A DNA stretch of 64,000 nt from Chitinophaga filiformis (GTDB lineage Bacteria; Bacteroidota; Bacteroidia; Chitinophagales; Chitinophagaceae). The notes under the pieces were generated by a model. That model saw nothing but the letters and a program-made list of their open reading frames with translations. It ran no database searches and was not told the origin of the DNA. Both the position numbers and the translations under genes were made by a program. Below, piece by piece: positions 53,011 through 63,039 of this stretch (position 1 is the stretch's first letter; every line of letters begins with the position of its first letter). Location: contig NZ_FNBN01000012.1 in NCBI RefSeq assembly GCF_900102545.1, forward strand, positions 138,629-202,628, read 5' to 3'.

Positions 53011-53567
53011 AATGCATATTCCGCAATTCTGTTGCCAATCTGTTTTGGGGAGAATTTACATGGCAAAATCACCGCCCCGATGCCACAGTGTTAGATAATA
53101 AGTGCCTGCATACAATCATATAATAATAAATTCAATATTACTTTTTTTCTCTTTTCTCGCTCAAAAATTGTGAAATCTAACAAAAGGGTTTTATATTTAT
53201 CATGATAAGAATGACAACCAGAATCTAAATCATTTAACGACCAGACTTCATCTTGGTGATGACTCACTAGCTTGGAAAACCCAGGTACTATGCCTGATTT
53301 TAGTATTGAACTTTGTGGTGAACAGATGCTTTAAGAGTGGCTGTGCAGTTTAATAATTGCCACTTAACCTATTTATTTTTTGTTGCGGGAAAAAAAGATA
53401 TGCGAATTATCTAAGGGGAATGTTATGTACTGACCATCACAGTACATACAGGTTTTGTTATTTGATGCCGTGCCTTATAGTACGGTAGTGGAAAGTATTA
53501 TGCCTACAGCCCGGCTTCCCTGTGCACCTATGTTACTCGGTTAAACAGTAATATTTAAATCACATCT
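53011..53567 (+). promoter_or_regulatory. Long leader before the third SusC gene
   Basis: 557 bases between pncB and SusC with no credible gene; several short ORFs are under 20 codons. A 9-bp hairpin, TATGTACTG (53424-53432) with CAGTACATA (53440-53448), lies 120 bases before the start, followed by a moderately T-rich stretch, and could be an attenuator. No exact TAnnTTTG was found. The leader is long enough to hold a small-RNA target or a structured 5' UTR. Confidence 0.4.
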
Positions 53568-56500
53568 ATGAGAAAGAAAATGCTATTATGCCTGATGGTA
53601 TTGCTATGCCATGCCTATGTCAGCACGCTTCAGGCGCAGACCACCGTTAAAATTACCGGGACCGTATCTGACGATTCAGGTGCACCACTTCCCGGTACGA
53701 GTATCAAAATAAAAGGTGGTGGGGGAACTGTAACGGATGCCAGCGGCACATTCGTCATCAATGTTGAAAAAGGCCGCACATTAATATTTACCGCTATTGG
53801 CTATGAAACTAAACTGGTAACGGTCAATGGTCCTGTGTTGAACGTTACATTAGGGGTGGACAAAAAGATACTATCAGAAGTAGTTATTACCGGGGTAGGT
53901 ACTGCTACGAGTAAACGTAAACTGGGGATCTCGGTGGAATCTGTTACAGCAGAGAAACTGGTGAGTGGTCCTTCTACCAGTATTGACCAGGCGCTTATCG
54001 GTAAGATACCAGGTGCGCAGATCTCTTCTGTGAGCGGTAACCCCGGCGATCCGGTCAACATCCTGTTAAGAGGTGTCAACACCGTACAGAATGGTACCAA
54101 ACCCCTGATCATGCTGGATGGTGTGCAGGTGTCTGCTACAGACCTCAACTCACTTGACCTGAGTAATGTGGAAAGGATCGAAGTGGTACAGGGTGCAGCT
54201 TCTGCTTCCATCTATGGTGCGCAAGGCGCCAATGGTGTAATGCAGATCTTCACAAAAAAGGGAAAACGTGGTCCTATTGCCGTTACCTACTCTACCAATT
54301 ATGCAGCGAACAGTTACATCAACAGCGGACATGTTGAAAAGGCGCGTCTTCATCCTTATTTAACCGATGGTAACAATAATATCGTAGATGCCTCCGGGAA
54401 TATCCTGAAATATACTGATGTGGGCGGTATTGAAGGTATATCCTACGCTTATGGTGGTGCTACCCGGTATGGCATACTTGATCCGAGGAATATTGCCAAC
54501 AAGCCATACAATGCCAACCTTAAATATTACGATCACTTTAAACAGGTGTTCCAGACAGGAACATCCTGGAACAATAATATCAGTATTTCCGGTGGTTCCG
54601 ATAAATCAGACTTCTCTCTTGGTGTTGCCAACAATCATACGGTGAGCCCTGTCATGAAGAATGGTTATGTAGACCGCTCTAACCTGACGGCCAACCTGGG
54701 AACAGAATTGTTCAAAGGATTCAAACTGCGTTCCATTACACAGGTGATCTATACAAAGAACACTACAGTGCCCGGCTTAGGCGGCGCTGGTGGCTACCTG
54801 TATGGTAAAGGAAATACCGCGGGTAAGAATGATAATATCTACAGCTTCCTGAATACTTCGCCCTTCTTTGACCTGACCTATAAAATGGCAGATGGTAATT
54901 CACCTGCCTTCCAGACAGCCGATTTCTTAAGTATCAACGCCTTTAACCCATACTTCGTAAAGCAGTATGCAAGCGGGCTGGATAACAAGGTAGATATCGT
55001 ACAAAGCTTTAATGCCAACTTCCAGGTAAATCATTTCCTGGAACTGGATGCGAAATACGGTATTAACTACAGAACGGAAAAAGCTACCTGGACCTATCTG
55101 AACCAGACACAGAATGCCAATACCATGTACTATGATTCATGGGCTTACCAGTTTGCCAATGACGCAGGGGGGGAGATAGACAACTGGAACTATAACACGA
55201 CCTTCCAGAACTTCCTCGGAAGTGCCTATATCAGGACGGATTTTGAGAAGGACTTTAACATCCATTTACCCATCCAGACTACTACACAGATCTCCTACGA
55301 TTACAGGAAGAACAAGTATAAGGAAGAAGATGTGTATGGACTTGGATTACCGCTTTCTCCGCCTGTGAATATCTCTACTGCCAAACAATTGTTTGTAGCG
55401 CCTTATTCTACTACGACTAAGACTACCGGTAACTATGAGGAGTCCTTTATTACTTATGGCTACCTTATCAACCAGAAGATCGATTTCGGTGATTATGGTG
55501 GTATAGGTGGTGGCTTCAGAAGTGACTGGTCTTCTGCTTTCGGAAGTGGCGCTTCTCCTTTTACATTCCCTAATGTATATGGTTATATACTCCCTTCTTC
55601 CTTTAACTTCTGGGCTGATAAGCTGGAGAGCAGAATACCCTACTTTAAACTGAGAGCTGCCTATGGTGAAGCGGGTATACAACCCGGTCCTTTCGACAGG
55701 TATCCTACGCTGGATCAGAACACCGTTGGTTCTGACGTAGTATATTCTGTACCGGTTACAGGACAGAACCCCCATCTGCAGGTAGAAGTATCCAAAGAGT
55801 TTGAAGCAGGTACAGACCTGACCTTCAATGCTGCTAAAGGCAATTGGCTAAACACGGTAAATGCCTCCTTTACTTATTGGAAACGTAAGAGTGAAAATGT
55901 GATCTATACAGTAAGCGCACCACTTTCTTCCGGCGCTACAGGTATCCTGAATAATGCCATCAATATGTCTTCCAACGGATATCAGTTCCAGTTGAACCTG
56001 CCGCTGTATCACAGTAAGAATTTCACCTGGGACTTTACGACGAACTTCAGTCACCAGACATCTAAGATCGACAGGATCAATGGCGGCGCAGACATCATCC
56101 TGACTTCTGCCGCAGGTAGTACTGCATTGGTGCTGACCGCAGGACAGAAGATCGGACAGATCTACGGTTATAAGGCTTTGACCAGTGTAGATGCCGTTAA
56201 TAAAAATGGAACAAAATATATCTCCGAACAGGATGCCGGAAAGTACCAGGTAGTGAACGGACATCTTGTGGATACTACTACAAAAGGTATCCAGTTTTCC
56301 TCTGAGGCCTATCCGCTAGGTGACCCAAATCCCAAGTTTAATGCTTCTTTTATCAGTGCGTTCGGCATTAAGGATTTCCTGACATTCTCTTTCCAGTTTG
56401 ACTGGATATATGGCAGTCACCTGTACAATCAGACAAAAGAATGGATGTACAGGGACGGTATCCATGGCGACTTTGCGAAGCCTGTTACCATCAATGGCGT

Positions 56501-56849
56501 TACAGCTGCGTATACAGCTTATTATGGCAGTGCTTACAGTGGGTCATGGGGCAGCCTGTATGGACCGGGTAATAACGCTACCAAGGATTATTTCTATGAA
56601 GATGCTTCTTTCCTGAGACTGCGGAACGTCTCTGTAGGATTTGACTTTTCGAAGGTGATGAAGATAAAGTACTTCAATAAACTGCAGTTAGTGCTGACGG
56701 GCAGGAACATCCTGACTGTTACTCACTATACCGGCTTTGATCCGGAGGTAAGCTCAGGTGCTGTAAACTCCTCGTTCGACAGAGGCATAGACAACAGTAC
56801 TATACCGAACCTCAAATCTTATGCAGTGGGTTTAAATGTCGGATTCTAA
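53568..56849 (+). CDS. SusC/RagA-type TonB-dependent transporter
   Basis: Outer-membrane importer of 1093 residues. Signal peptide about 1-24, carboxypeptidase-regulatory-like domain about 28-105 (ITGTVSDDSGAPLPGTSI), linker LSEVVITGVGTATSKRK, plug with GKIPGAQI, IMLDGVQVSA and SASIYGAQGANGVMQIF, then barrel. No STN domain. SusD partner starts with a one-base stop/start overlap or 23 bases later. No glycosidase lies nearby, so the ligand class is open; such bare pairs often import peptides or glycans. Confidence 0.95.
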   Translation: MRKKMLLCLMVLLCHAYVSTLQAQTTVKITGTVSDDSGAPLPGTSIKIKGGGGTVTDASGTFVINVEKGRTLIFTAIGYETKLVTVNGPVLNVTLGVDKKILSEVVITGVGTATSKRKLGISVESVTAEKLVSGPSTSIDQALIGKIPGAQISSVSGNPGDPVNILLRGVNTVQNGTKPLIMLDGVQVSATDLNSLDLSNVERIEVVQGAASASIYGAQGANGVMQIFTKKGKRGPIAVTYSTNYAANSYINSGHVEKARLHPYLTDGNNNIVDASGNILKYTDVGGIEGISYAYGGATRYGILDPRNIANKPYNANLKYYDHFKQVFQTGTSWNNNISISGGSDKSDFSLGVANNHTVSPVMKNGYVDRSNLTANLGTELFKGFKLRSITQVIYTKNTTVPGLGGAGGYLYGKGNTAGKNDNIYSFLNTSPFFDLTYKMADGNSPAFQTADFLSINAFNPYFVKQYASGLDNKVDIVQSFNANFQVNHFLELDAKYGINYRTEKATWTYLNQTQNANTMYYDSWAYQFANDAGGEIDNWNYNTTFQNFLGSAYIRTDFEKDFNIHLPIQTTTQISYDYRKNKYKEEDVYGLGLPLSPPVNISTAKQLFVAPYSTTTKTTGNYEESFITYGYLINQKIDFGDYGGIGGGFRSDWSSAFGSGASPFTFPNVYGYILPSSFNFWADKLESRIPYFKLRAAYGEAGIQPGPFDRYPTLDQNTVGSDVVYSVPVTGQNPHLQVEVSKEFEAGTDLTFNAAKGNWLNTVNASFTYWKRKSENVIYTVSAPLSSGATGILNNAINMSSNGYQFQLNLPLYHSKNFTWDFTTNFSHQTSKIDRINGGADIILTSAAGSTALVLTAGQKIGQIYGYKALTSVDAVNKNGTKYISEQDAGKYQVVNGHLVDTTTKGIQFSSEAYPLGDPNPKFNASFISAFGIKDFLTFSFQFDWIYGSHLYNQTKEWMYRDGIHGDFAKPVTINGVTAAYTAYYGSAYSGSWGSLYGPGNNATKDYFYEDASFLRLRNVSVGFDFSKVMKIKYFNKLQLVLTGRNILTVTHYTGFDPEVSSGAVNSSFDRGIDNSTIPNLKSYAVGLNVGF

Positions 56850-56872
56850 TGTTTATTAAAAAAGAGAAAATT

Positions 56873-58552
56873 ATGATCAGGAATAAATATGTTTCAGGGC
56901 TTTTAGGGATCGTCTTTCTATGCAGCATCATCGCCTGTAAGAAAGAACTCAATGTAGGTAATCCCAACCTGCCTACGGTAGATGAGAATGTGAATAATGA
57001 GTCGGGTATCATTGCACTGGCCATTGGTGCTGTATATGTCAACGGTTTTCAGAAAGGGGATGTCTGGCTGGGCGACAGCTATTTTTCATTGCCTTATGGT
57101 TATAGTGAACTGCTGGCGGATGTGGTAGGCGCACAGGCTTCCAATCAGCTGGTGAGTACGATCAGCATACCCGAGTATTTTATATTGGATAATAATTCCA
57201 GGGTTAACACAAACATCTCTAATGTTAGTCAGCTGAGAGCTAATAATACCCGCGCGCAGACAGGTTCCGGCTATAATCCGCTGTACTACCAGTGGCTGAA
57301 TATGTATGCACTGAACGGCGCATGTAATAAGGTGCTGAGTATCGTTGATAAAATTACATTCTCCGGTGATGCAACAACAAAGAGTAATACTATCAAGGCC
57401 TGGTGCTATTGGTGGAAAGCCTATGCCTATGCATCTGTCGGTTCTATGTATTATTCCGGTCTGATCGTTGACCAGGATGGAGCAGGTAGTAACAGCTACG
57501 TGGTGAAAGACTCTGTGATCGCTGCATCCAATAAGTACCTGCATATGGCGGCTGGTTTATTATCATCTGGTATTTCCAGCTCAGGAGATTACGCTGCTGT
57601 ATTAGGACAACTGATCCCTGCTTTCTGCCAGGTAGGTAAGGGAGGTGTGCTGACTACTGATATGTGGCTCAGGAATATCAATACCATGCTGGCAAGGAAC
57701 ATCCTGGTGAATAAGCTGGCGCCATTTGTGAATGGCAATCCGGATGCGGTGATCAGCAAGGCCTCTACTGAGATGATGACAACAGCCGACTGGAATGAGG
57801 TACTGAACCTGGCCACAAATGGTATCAGGGAAAATGATTATGTATTCACCGGCAGAAGTGCTCCGGCCAACGGGTTCTTTACTGCGGATGGTGGTACTGT
57901 GGCAGCATTGACTACCGGTGTCAACACCGCTATTACATTCAGGTTGAGCGAGCGCTTTGTACAGAACCTGAAGGCGGGCGACAAGCGACTGGCCAATAAC
58001 TTCAACACCGCTACCAAATACCTGGATGATCTTTCTTTTGGTACCCGTTATAGTATCATAGATGGAGGCGCTGGTACAAGTGGTGTATATGTATATGGGT
58101 CAAAGTCGACGGGCAATTATGAACTGTTCATAGGTCCCAGCTATGAAGAAAATGCGCTGATGCTGGCAGAAGCAAATATCCGTTTGGGTAATACAGATGC
58201 CGGGCTGGCTTATGTGGATGCTGTAAGGACCTACATGGGAGCAGGCGTTGCTGCTGTAGCTGGTACAGGACTCACAAAGGCAGGTGCGCTGAAAGAGCTG
58301 GTAATGGAAAGAAGAGCGGCGCTGGTATTCAGAGGTCTGTCTTTCTATGATAACAGAAGATGGGGATGGACATATGATATCAGCAATGGAGGTGGTAGTT
58401 ATGGTAATACCTTCCTGACTTCCGCCAGCGTGGTTAATACGAATGTTACGATCAATTATAATTTCATGGATTACTGGGATGTGCCGGCAGATGAAGCAGA
58501 TCTGAATCCACCGGGTGAAGGCAGTGCACCAATAAAGAATCCTAACTTCTAA
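56873..58552 (+). CDS. SusD/RagB-family lipoprotein
   Basis: 559-residue surface lipoprotein partner of the preceding SusC. The start is set at MIRNKYVS, which gives a good signal and lipobox (LCSIIACKK; Cys18); the Met at 56849 overlapping the SusC stop adds eight basic residues and is possible. SusD features: NPNLPTVDENVNNESG, a helical core with KAWCYWWKAYAYASVGSMYYSG, and the C-terminal ERRAALVFRGLSFYDNRRWGW. The end (YWDVPADEADLNPPGEG) is typical of this subgroup. Confidence 0.93.
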   Translation: MIRNKYVSGLLGIVFLCSIIACKKELNVGNPNLPTVDENVNNESGIIALAIGAVYVNGFQKGDVWLGDSYFSLPYGYSELLADVVGAQASNQLVSTISIPEYFILDNNSRVNTNISNVSQLRANNTRAQTGSGYNPLYYQWLNMYALNGACNKVLSIVDKITFSGDATTKSNTIKAWCYWWKAYAYASVGSMYYSGLIVDQDGAGSNSYVVKDSVIAASNKYLHMAAGLLSSGISSSGDYAAVLGQLIPAFCQVGKGGVLTTDMWLRNINTMLARNILVNKLAPFVNGNPDAVISKASTEMMTTADWNEVLNLATNGIRENDYVFTGRSAPANGFFTADGGTVAALTTGVNTAITFRLSERFVQNLKAGDKRLANNFNTATKYLDDLSFGTRYSIIDGGAGTSGVYVYGSKSTGNYELFIGPSYEENALMLAEANIRLGNTDAGLAYVDAVRTYMGAGVAAVAGTGLTKAGALKELVMERRAALVFRGLSFYDNRRWGWTYDISNGGGSYGNTFLTSASVVNTNVTINYNFMDYWDVPADEADLNPPGEGSAPIKNPNF

Positions 58553-58573
58553 AACACGGTTCAGTTTCAATTA

Positions 58574-58609
58574 AAAAGGCTGTCCTTGCTTTATGCGGGA
58601 CGGCCTTTT
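58574..58609 (+). terminator. Terminator after the third SusC/SusD pair
   Basis: 12-base stem AAAAGGCTGTCC with GGACGGCCTTTT (one G-U), 11-base loop, T-rich end; 21 bases past the SusD stop. Confidence 0.85.
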
Positions 58610-58627
58610 GCTTATAGATAGCATCTC

Positions 58628-59845
58628 CTACAACTCCTCCCTATCAACAGAAGATAGCGTAATAATCTCTTTTATCTTCTCATCCAGCCTGTTTAAGCCC
58701 TCTTCCAGCTTCCGGGTATATATCAGGTCCATATCGCGGTATTCATCCTTTATGAGCTCCAAAAGGCTCTGTACGGAAGTGAGCGGCCCGCGTAGTTCAT
58801 GCGCCTGTATATGGGCGATCTTTTCCAGCTGTTCGTTCTTACGTTCTATTTTGAGTTTGTAGAGATAGGCGTCGGTGATATCTTTCATGATCATAGTCAC
58901 ACCGATGATCTCTCCATTTTCATCTCTGGCAGGGTTGAAGGAACTTAACCACCAGGTCTCCTTTGTACCATATACCCGCGGGAATTCCCTGGCAATGGCG
59001 GTGCCGCTTAATGCGGTATTAAAGCAATAGTAGAAAGATTCCTTATTGGATTCGTGTACGAACTGATCGATGTTCAGGTTCGCTTCGATCTTTCTGTCAT
59101 AGAGGGTAGTGGTGAGCTCTAATGCGGCTTTATTGAAGTAAAGCACCTTCATATTCCTGTCCAGCAACACGAAGTTGTCCGTCAGGCTTTCGAAGAAAGC
59201 ACGCAGCCGGATACTGTAATCGAGAATGTCGGCGGCTCTTTTCTTTTCACGTTCCTGCTGAGCGGTGATATGCCTTTTGAAACTGGAAGTGGCAAAGAAA
59301 ATATAAATGGTGGACAGGACATAACAGCCGAAACGGTCGATGATCTTTTCAGTTGGATTTTTATAGTAACCGCTTATTGTTCCTGGAATATATAATTCAA
59401 TCGCCAGCAGCGTACCGGGAATGATAAGGCTTAATATCAGCCATAAAACATATTTTTCCCTGTGGGAGATATTCAGGGCCAGCTGGAGGGTGGTGAAAAA
59501 CAGTAAGAGGGTAGGCCCGTCAATTCCTGCATTGAAGAAATAATTGGCACTGAGACCGGTGTATACTACGATGACATAGCTGACAATAATAGACCGGTAT
59601 TTCCGCATTTTACGGGACAGGATATAATAGATTACCTGTATGACCATTAGCCCCACTAAGAGCAGGGTAGATTCATTTGCGGCAATCAGCAGATCAATGA
59701 CAAGGAAAGCAGCAAGGATTATCAGGGTGATGGCGCCGGTTAAATTAAATACCCGGTGCTCGAAGGAAAACTCATCTTCCTTTCCCATTAATAGTACTCC
59801 AAGGGAGGGCGCCTTGAAAGCAGATGGTGGTTTCCTGGTTGGCAT
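58628..59845 (-). CDS. Membrane PAS protein with phospho-acceptor helix but no ATPase domain
   Basis: 405 residues. Six predicted membrane helices at about 33-190, a PAS domain at about 215-330 (NFVLLDRNMKVLYFNKAALEL, WWLSSFNPARDENGEIIGVTMIMKDIT), then a HisKA-like helix with His349 in AHELRGPLTS. The protein stops 56 residues after that His (LDEKIKEIITLSSVDREEL), so the whole ATP-binding domain is missing. The stop is clean and the downstream bases run into the neighbour's terminator, with no remnant ATPase frame seen. Similar short PAS-His proteins exist in Bacteroidota; it could accept phosphate from, or dimerise with, another kinase. Not a frameshift as far as I can see. Confidence 0.82.
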   Translation of the reverse strand: MPTRKPPSAFKAPSLGVLLMGKEDEFSFEHRVFNLTGAITLIILAAFLVIDLLIAANESTLLLVGLMVIQVIYYILSRKMRKYRSIIVSYVIVVYTGLSANYFFNAGIDGPTLLLFFTTLQLALNISHREKYVLWLILSLIIPGTLLAIELYIPGTISGYYKNPTEKIIDRFGCYVLSTIYIFFATSSFKRHITAQQEREKKRAADILDYSIRLRAFFESLTDNFVLLDRNMKVLYFNKAALELTTTLYDRKIEANLNIDQFVHESNKESFYYCFNTALSGTAIAREFPRVYGTKETWWLSSFNPARDENGEIIGVTMIMKDITDAYLYKLKIERKNEQLEKIAHIQAHELRGPLTSVQSLLELIKDEYRDMDLIYTRKLEEGLNRLDEKIKEIITLSSVDREEL

Positions 59846-59951
59846 GATATCGTTGGACTATTCCACCCAAAGTAATAAATTAATTTATTATATATATTAT
59901 TTATTGGCATAATGGGTGGTTTTTGAGGAAAAGTACCCGGAAAAGCGATTT

Positions 59952-60800
59952 TTATTTGAGTATCATTACTGGTTCCCGGGCATTGCGGCAGATTGCGTCA
60001 GAAATACTTTTATGTGTCAGGTAGTACAGAAAGCTGTGTTTGCCAGGTAAGGAAATGATGAGCTGGATCTTATGTTTCTCTGTAAAATTCAGGATGCCAT
60101 TGATAATGTTTTTGTCGCTGCTATAACAGATTTCATGCTTATAGTCCCGTAAGCGCTCATGTACATGTTGTTCTGCCAGCTTTAACTGTTCGTCAGGGTC
60201 GAGATATTTTTCCTTTGCATCCACATTCAGGACCAGCAGTTTACTGTCATCCCACTGGGGAGGGATCTGAAGATTCTGCAACTTATGCAGGGAGTCCAGC
60301 GTTTTGTAGTCGCAGGGCACCAGGATGTTTTTCACCGGCTGATAGGTGTAAGCTGCCGGTACGATCAGCACCCTGACAGGACTGGCCTTGGCGATGGAGA
60401 TCAGGTTGCCGGCAATAAAGCTGCCGCTGGAATACCTGAAGTTATCGCTGCCAATTACGATCAGCTCGGGCGATTCATCCCTGACTACTTCTAATATAGC
60501 CCTCAGCAGGGGGGCTTCGCTGACCATGGAGACGACCTGTACCTCTTTGTTCGTCTTCGTAATAATATGCTGGGAGAGATTATCCATTTGCAGGCTGGCT
60601 TCCTGGCGCTCCCTGGCCATGTAATGAGGACTGACAGGGGCATATTCAGCAGAAACCACGATATGATCAAAAACAGTGTCGTAAAAGGTCTTGAGCAGGA
60701 TAATGCGTTCGTAACCGTAAGCCTTGCTCCATTCTATCGCAAAATCGACAGCATTATCAGAGGTAGCGGAGAAATCAACGGGAATCAGTAATGTTTTCAT
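59952..60800 (-). CDS. Universal stress protein, two-domain
   Basis: 282 residues with tandem UspA-type domains (about 1-140 and 148-282). The first starts MKTLLIPVDFSATSDNAVDFAIEW and ends with GSDNFRYSSGSFIAGNL...VRVLIVP; the second starts KNILVPCDYKT and ends ISDAICRNAREPVMILK. ATP-site glycines are partly kept in the first domain. Cytoplasmic stress-response protein; divergent from yjbQ with 127 bases between. Confidence 0.92.
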   Translation of the reverse strand: MKTLLIPVDFSATSDNAVDFAIEWSKAYGYERIILLKTFYDTVFDHIVVSAEYAPVSPHYMARERQEASLQMDNLSQHIITKTNKEVQVVSMVSEAPLLRAILEVVRDESPELIVIGSDNFRYSSGSFIAGNLISIAKASPVRVLIVPAAYTYQPVKNILVPCDYKTLDSLHKLQNLQIPPQWDDSKLLVLNVDAKEKYLDPDEQLKLAEQHVHERLRDYKHEICYSSDKNIINGILNFTEKHKIQLIISLPGKHSFLYYLTHKSISDAICRNAREPVMILK

Positions 60801-60927
60801 AACGATTTCATTTTTCTCTTTTACTAAGTTAAGTTTGTCCTGCCTAAATCTGAAAAAAATATGCTATTTACCGGCAGGCATGAAAAGTGTTGTTAGAACG
60901 CGTGTTATTGTGTTTAAACTGAATGAA

Positions 60928-61350
60928 ATGAAGATATACCAGGAATTATTGCAGCTCCATGAAAGGAGGAGAGGTTTTCACCTGATCACAGGGGAAGTGG
61001 CACAGGCCATGCCGCAGCTAAGGGAGATCAGGACCGGTATGTGCCAGGTCTTTATACAGCATACATCGGCATCTCTTACTATCAATGAGAATGCAGACCC
61101 TACCGTCAGGAAGGACTTTGAGATGTATTTCAGCAAAGCGGTGCCGGAGAATGACCCTGACTATCAACATGACGATGAAGGACCCGACGATATGCCTGCA
61201 CATCTGAAAGCAGCGATGCTAGGTAGCTCTGTAATGATCCCTATCAGGAACGGCAACCTGGCATTGGGCACCTGGCAGGGGATCTATTTATGCGAACACC
61301 GCAATCATGGCGGCAGCAGAAAGCTGGTCATTACAGCCTGGGGGGAATAA
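60928..61350 (+). CDS. yjbQ: YjbQ/UPF0047-family protein
   Basis: 140 residues from MKIYQELL; in-frame sequence upstream to 60724 lies over the divergent gene and is not coding. Family features: VFIQHTSASLTINENADPTVRKDFE, the acidic stretch DDEGPDDMPAHLKAAMLGSS, IPIRNGNLALGTWQGIYLCEHR. Members such as Escherichia coli YjbQ have weak thiamine-phosphate synthase activity; the real role is uncertain. The M1 peptidase gene follows after 28 bases, perhaps co-transcribed. Confidence 0.9.
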   Translation: MKIYQELLQLHERRRGFHLITGEVAQAMPQLREIRTGMCQVFIQHTSASLTINENADPTVRKDFEMYFSKAVPENDPDYQHDDEGPDDMPAHLKAAMLGSSVMIPIRNGNLALGTWQGIYLCEHRNHGGSRKLVITAWGE

Positions 61351-61378
61351 TAATCCTTGAAAACTGATACTATACCGT

Positions 61379-62989
61379 ATGTTTAAAACACTGATTGTAC
61401 TCCCGTTATTGTTACTGGGAAGCTATTTCAACTCTTTTGGCCAGCGTCAGTCCGTAGATGTACAGCACTACGGCATTTCCCTGACGGTACGCGATAACAC
61501 CGATAAAATAACGGGTACTGCTGAAATCACCGTACGTTTTCTGAATAGTGTACCCGAGTTACGTCTTGACCTCGTAGGCCCGCAGATAGCTGATACCGGT
61601 ATGACTGTACTGAAAGTAGTAGAAAGACCTGCCGCAGGCCATGCTGTTGCTAATGCCGGAAAACCGGGAATGCCAAACGGTGTTAAGAACATCCCCTTCC
61701 GGCAGGATAGTGCAGGCGTCTATTTAACTGTCGGTGCCGGAAAGGGTGAAACGCATATCTACCAGATCGAATATGCCGGTATTCCCCGGGATGGCCTGAT
61801 CATTTCCAGCAACAAATTCGGCAAGCGTACCTTCTTCACAGATAACTGGCCTGACCGTGCACACCACTGGCTGCCATGTATAGATCATCCTTCTGATAAA
61901 GCGGCAGTAGATTTCGATGTGATTACGCCGGATAAATATACCGTTGTAGCCAACGGTCTGAAAGCACAGGAAGTACTGATGGCAAACCACCTGAAAAGGA
62001 CCCGTTATACAGAAAAGGCGCTACTACCTACTAAAATTTTTGCCATAGGTATAGCAGGTTTCGCGGTGGATCATTCGGCCGATATACAGGGTATTCCGGT
62101 ATACAGTTATGTATTTCCGGAGAATAAAAAACAGGGGTTTAAGGACTATGGTAAGGCAGGAGAGATCCTTCGTTTTTTCACACAACAGATAGGACCTTAT
62201 CCGTATAAGAAACTAGCCAATATCCAGTCCAAAACCATCTACGGCGGTATGGAAAATGCCGGTGCTATCTTCTATTCGGAAGAATCGGTGGGTTCTAAGG
62301 ATATCGAGGAATTGCTGGCCCATGAAATAGCGCATCAATGGTTTGGAGATGCGGTAACAGAAACGGACTGGGAACATGTATGGCTTAGTGAAGGCTTTGC
62401 AACCTATATGACACACCTGTATATGGAGCATGCATATGGGGTGGATACCCTGAAGGCCGGTTTAAAAGCTGACCGGAAGAAAGTGATTGCTTTTGAGAAA
62501 AAGAGGTATACCCCTGTTGTCGATACCAGCGCAAAAGATAGATATACACAGTTGCTGAATGCAAATAGTTATCAGAAGGGCGGATGGGTATTGCATATGT
62601 TAAGACGGCAGGTGGGCGATAGTACCTTCTGGAAAGGTATCCGCAATTACTTTGCGACCTATGGTGGGCATAATGCTAATACAACTGACTTCAGAAAGGT
62701 GATGGAAAAGGCAAGTGGACAGGATCTGGAGGGCTTCTTTCAGCAATGGTTGTATACACCAGGAATGCCGGAACTGACTATCAGTCCGGGTGACGGAGGA
62801 AAGTTTATTATCAGACAGGACCAGGAACATCTGTTTGCCTTCCCGCTGGAATATGCTGTAGATGATGATCCGCGGATATATACTGTGCAGATCAAAGACA
62901 GGGTAACAATCATCAATATACGGGCTAATCATACGATACATATTGATCCGCGCATAAACCTCCTGTTCGAATATGGCAAAGGGATGTAA
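61379..62989 (+). CDS. M1-family zinc aminopeptidase
   Basis: Secreted or periplasmic peptidase of 536 residues. Signal peptide about 1-21 (ending SFGQR). N-terminal beta domain to about 190, then GGMENAGAIFY substrate motif near 291, zinc site HEIAH (His315, Glu316, His319) and Glu338 in LSEGFATY, which is HExxH-x18-E as required. At this length it lacks the large C-terminal helical domain of full M1 enzymes such as PepN, a form often seen in Bacteroidota. The C-terminus is a short beta domain. Probably frees N-terminal residues from peptides. Confidence 0.92.
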   Translation: MFKTLIVLPLLLLGSYFNSFGQRQSVDVQHYGISLTVRDNTDKITGTAEITVRFLNSVPELRLDLVGPQIADTGMTVLKVVERPAAGHAVANAGKPGMPNGVKNIPFRQDSAGVYLTVGAGKGETHIYQIEYAGIPRDGLIISSNKFGKRTFFTDNWPDRAHHWLPCIDHPSDKAAVDFDVITPDKYTVVANGLKAQEVLMANHLKRTRYTEKALLPTKIFAIGIAGFAVDHSADIQGIPVYSYVFPENKKQGFKDYGKAGEILRFFTQQIGPYPYKKLANIQSKTIYGGMENAGAIFYSEESVGSKDIEELLAHEIAHQWFGDAVTETDWEHVWLSEGFATYMTHLYMEHAYGVDTLKAGLKADRKKVIAFEKKRYTPVVDTSAKDRYTQLLNANSYQKGGWVLHMLRRQVGDSTFWKGIRNYFATYGGHNANTTDFRKVMEKASGQDLEGFFQQWLYTPGMPELTISPGDGGKFIIRQDQEHLFAFPLEYAVDDDPRIYTVQIKDRVTIINIRANHTIHIDPRINLLFEYGKGM

Positions 62990-63039
62990 ATGGAAAGGGG
63001 AGCAGGGCTTACAAATCCTGTAAAAAGCCTGAAAATGGA

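Noticed and set aside
53291..53335. Short frame starting MPDFSIELCGEQML in the SusC leader
   Set aside because: Only 14 codons; slight resemblance to a phosphoesterase N-terminus but no further homologous sequence follows, so no pseudogene call.
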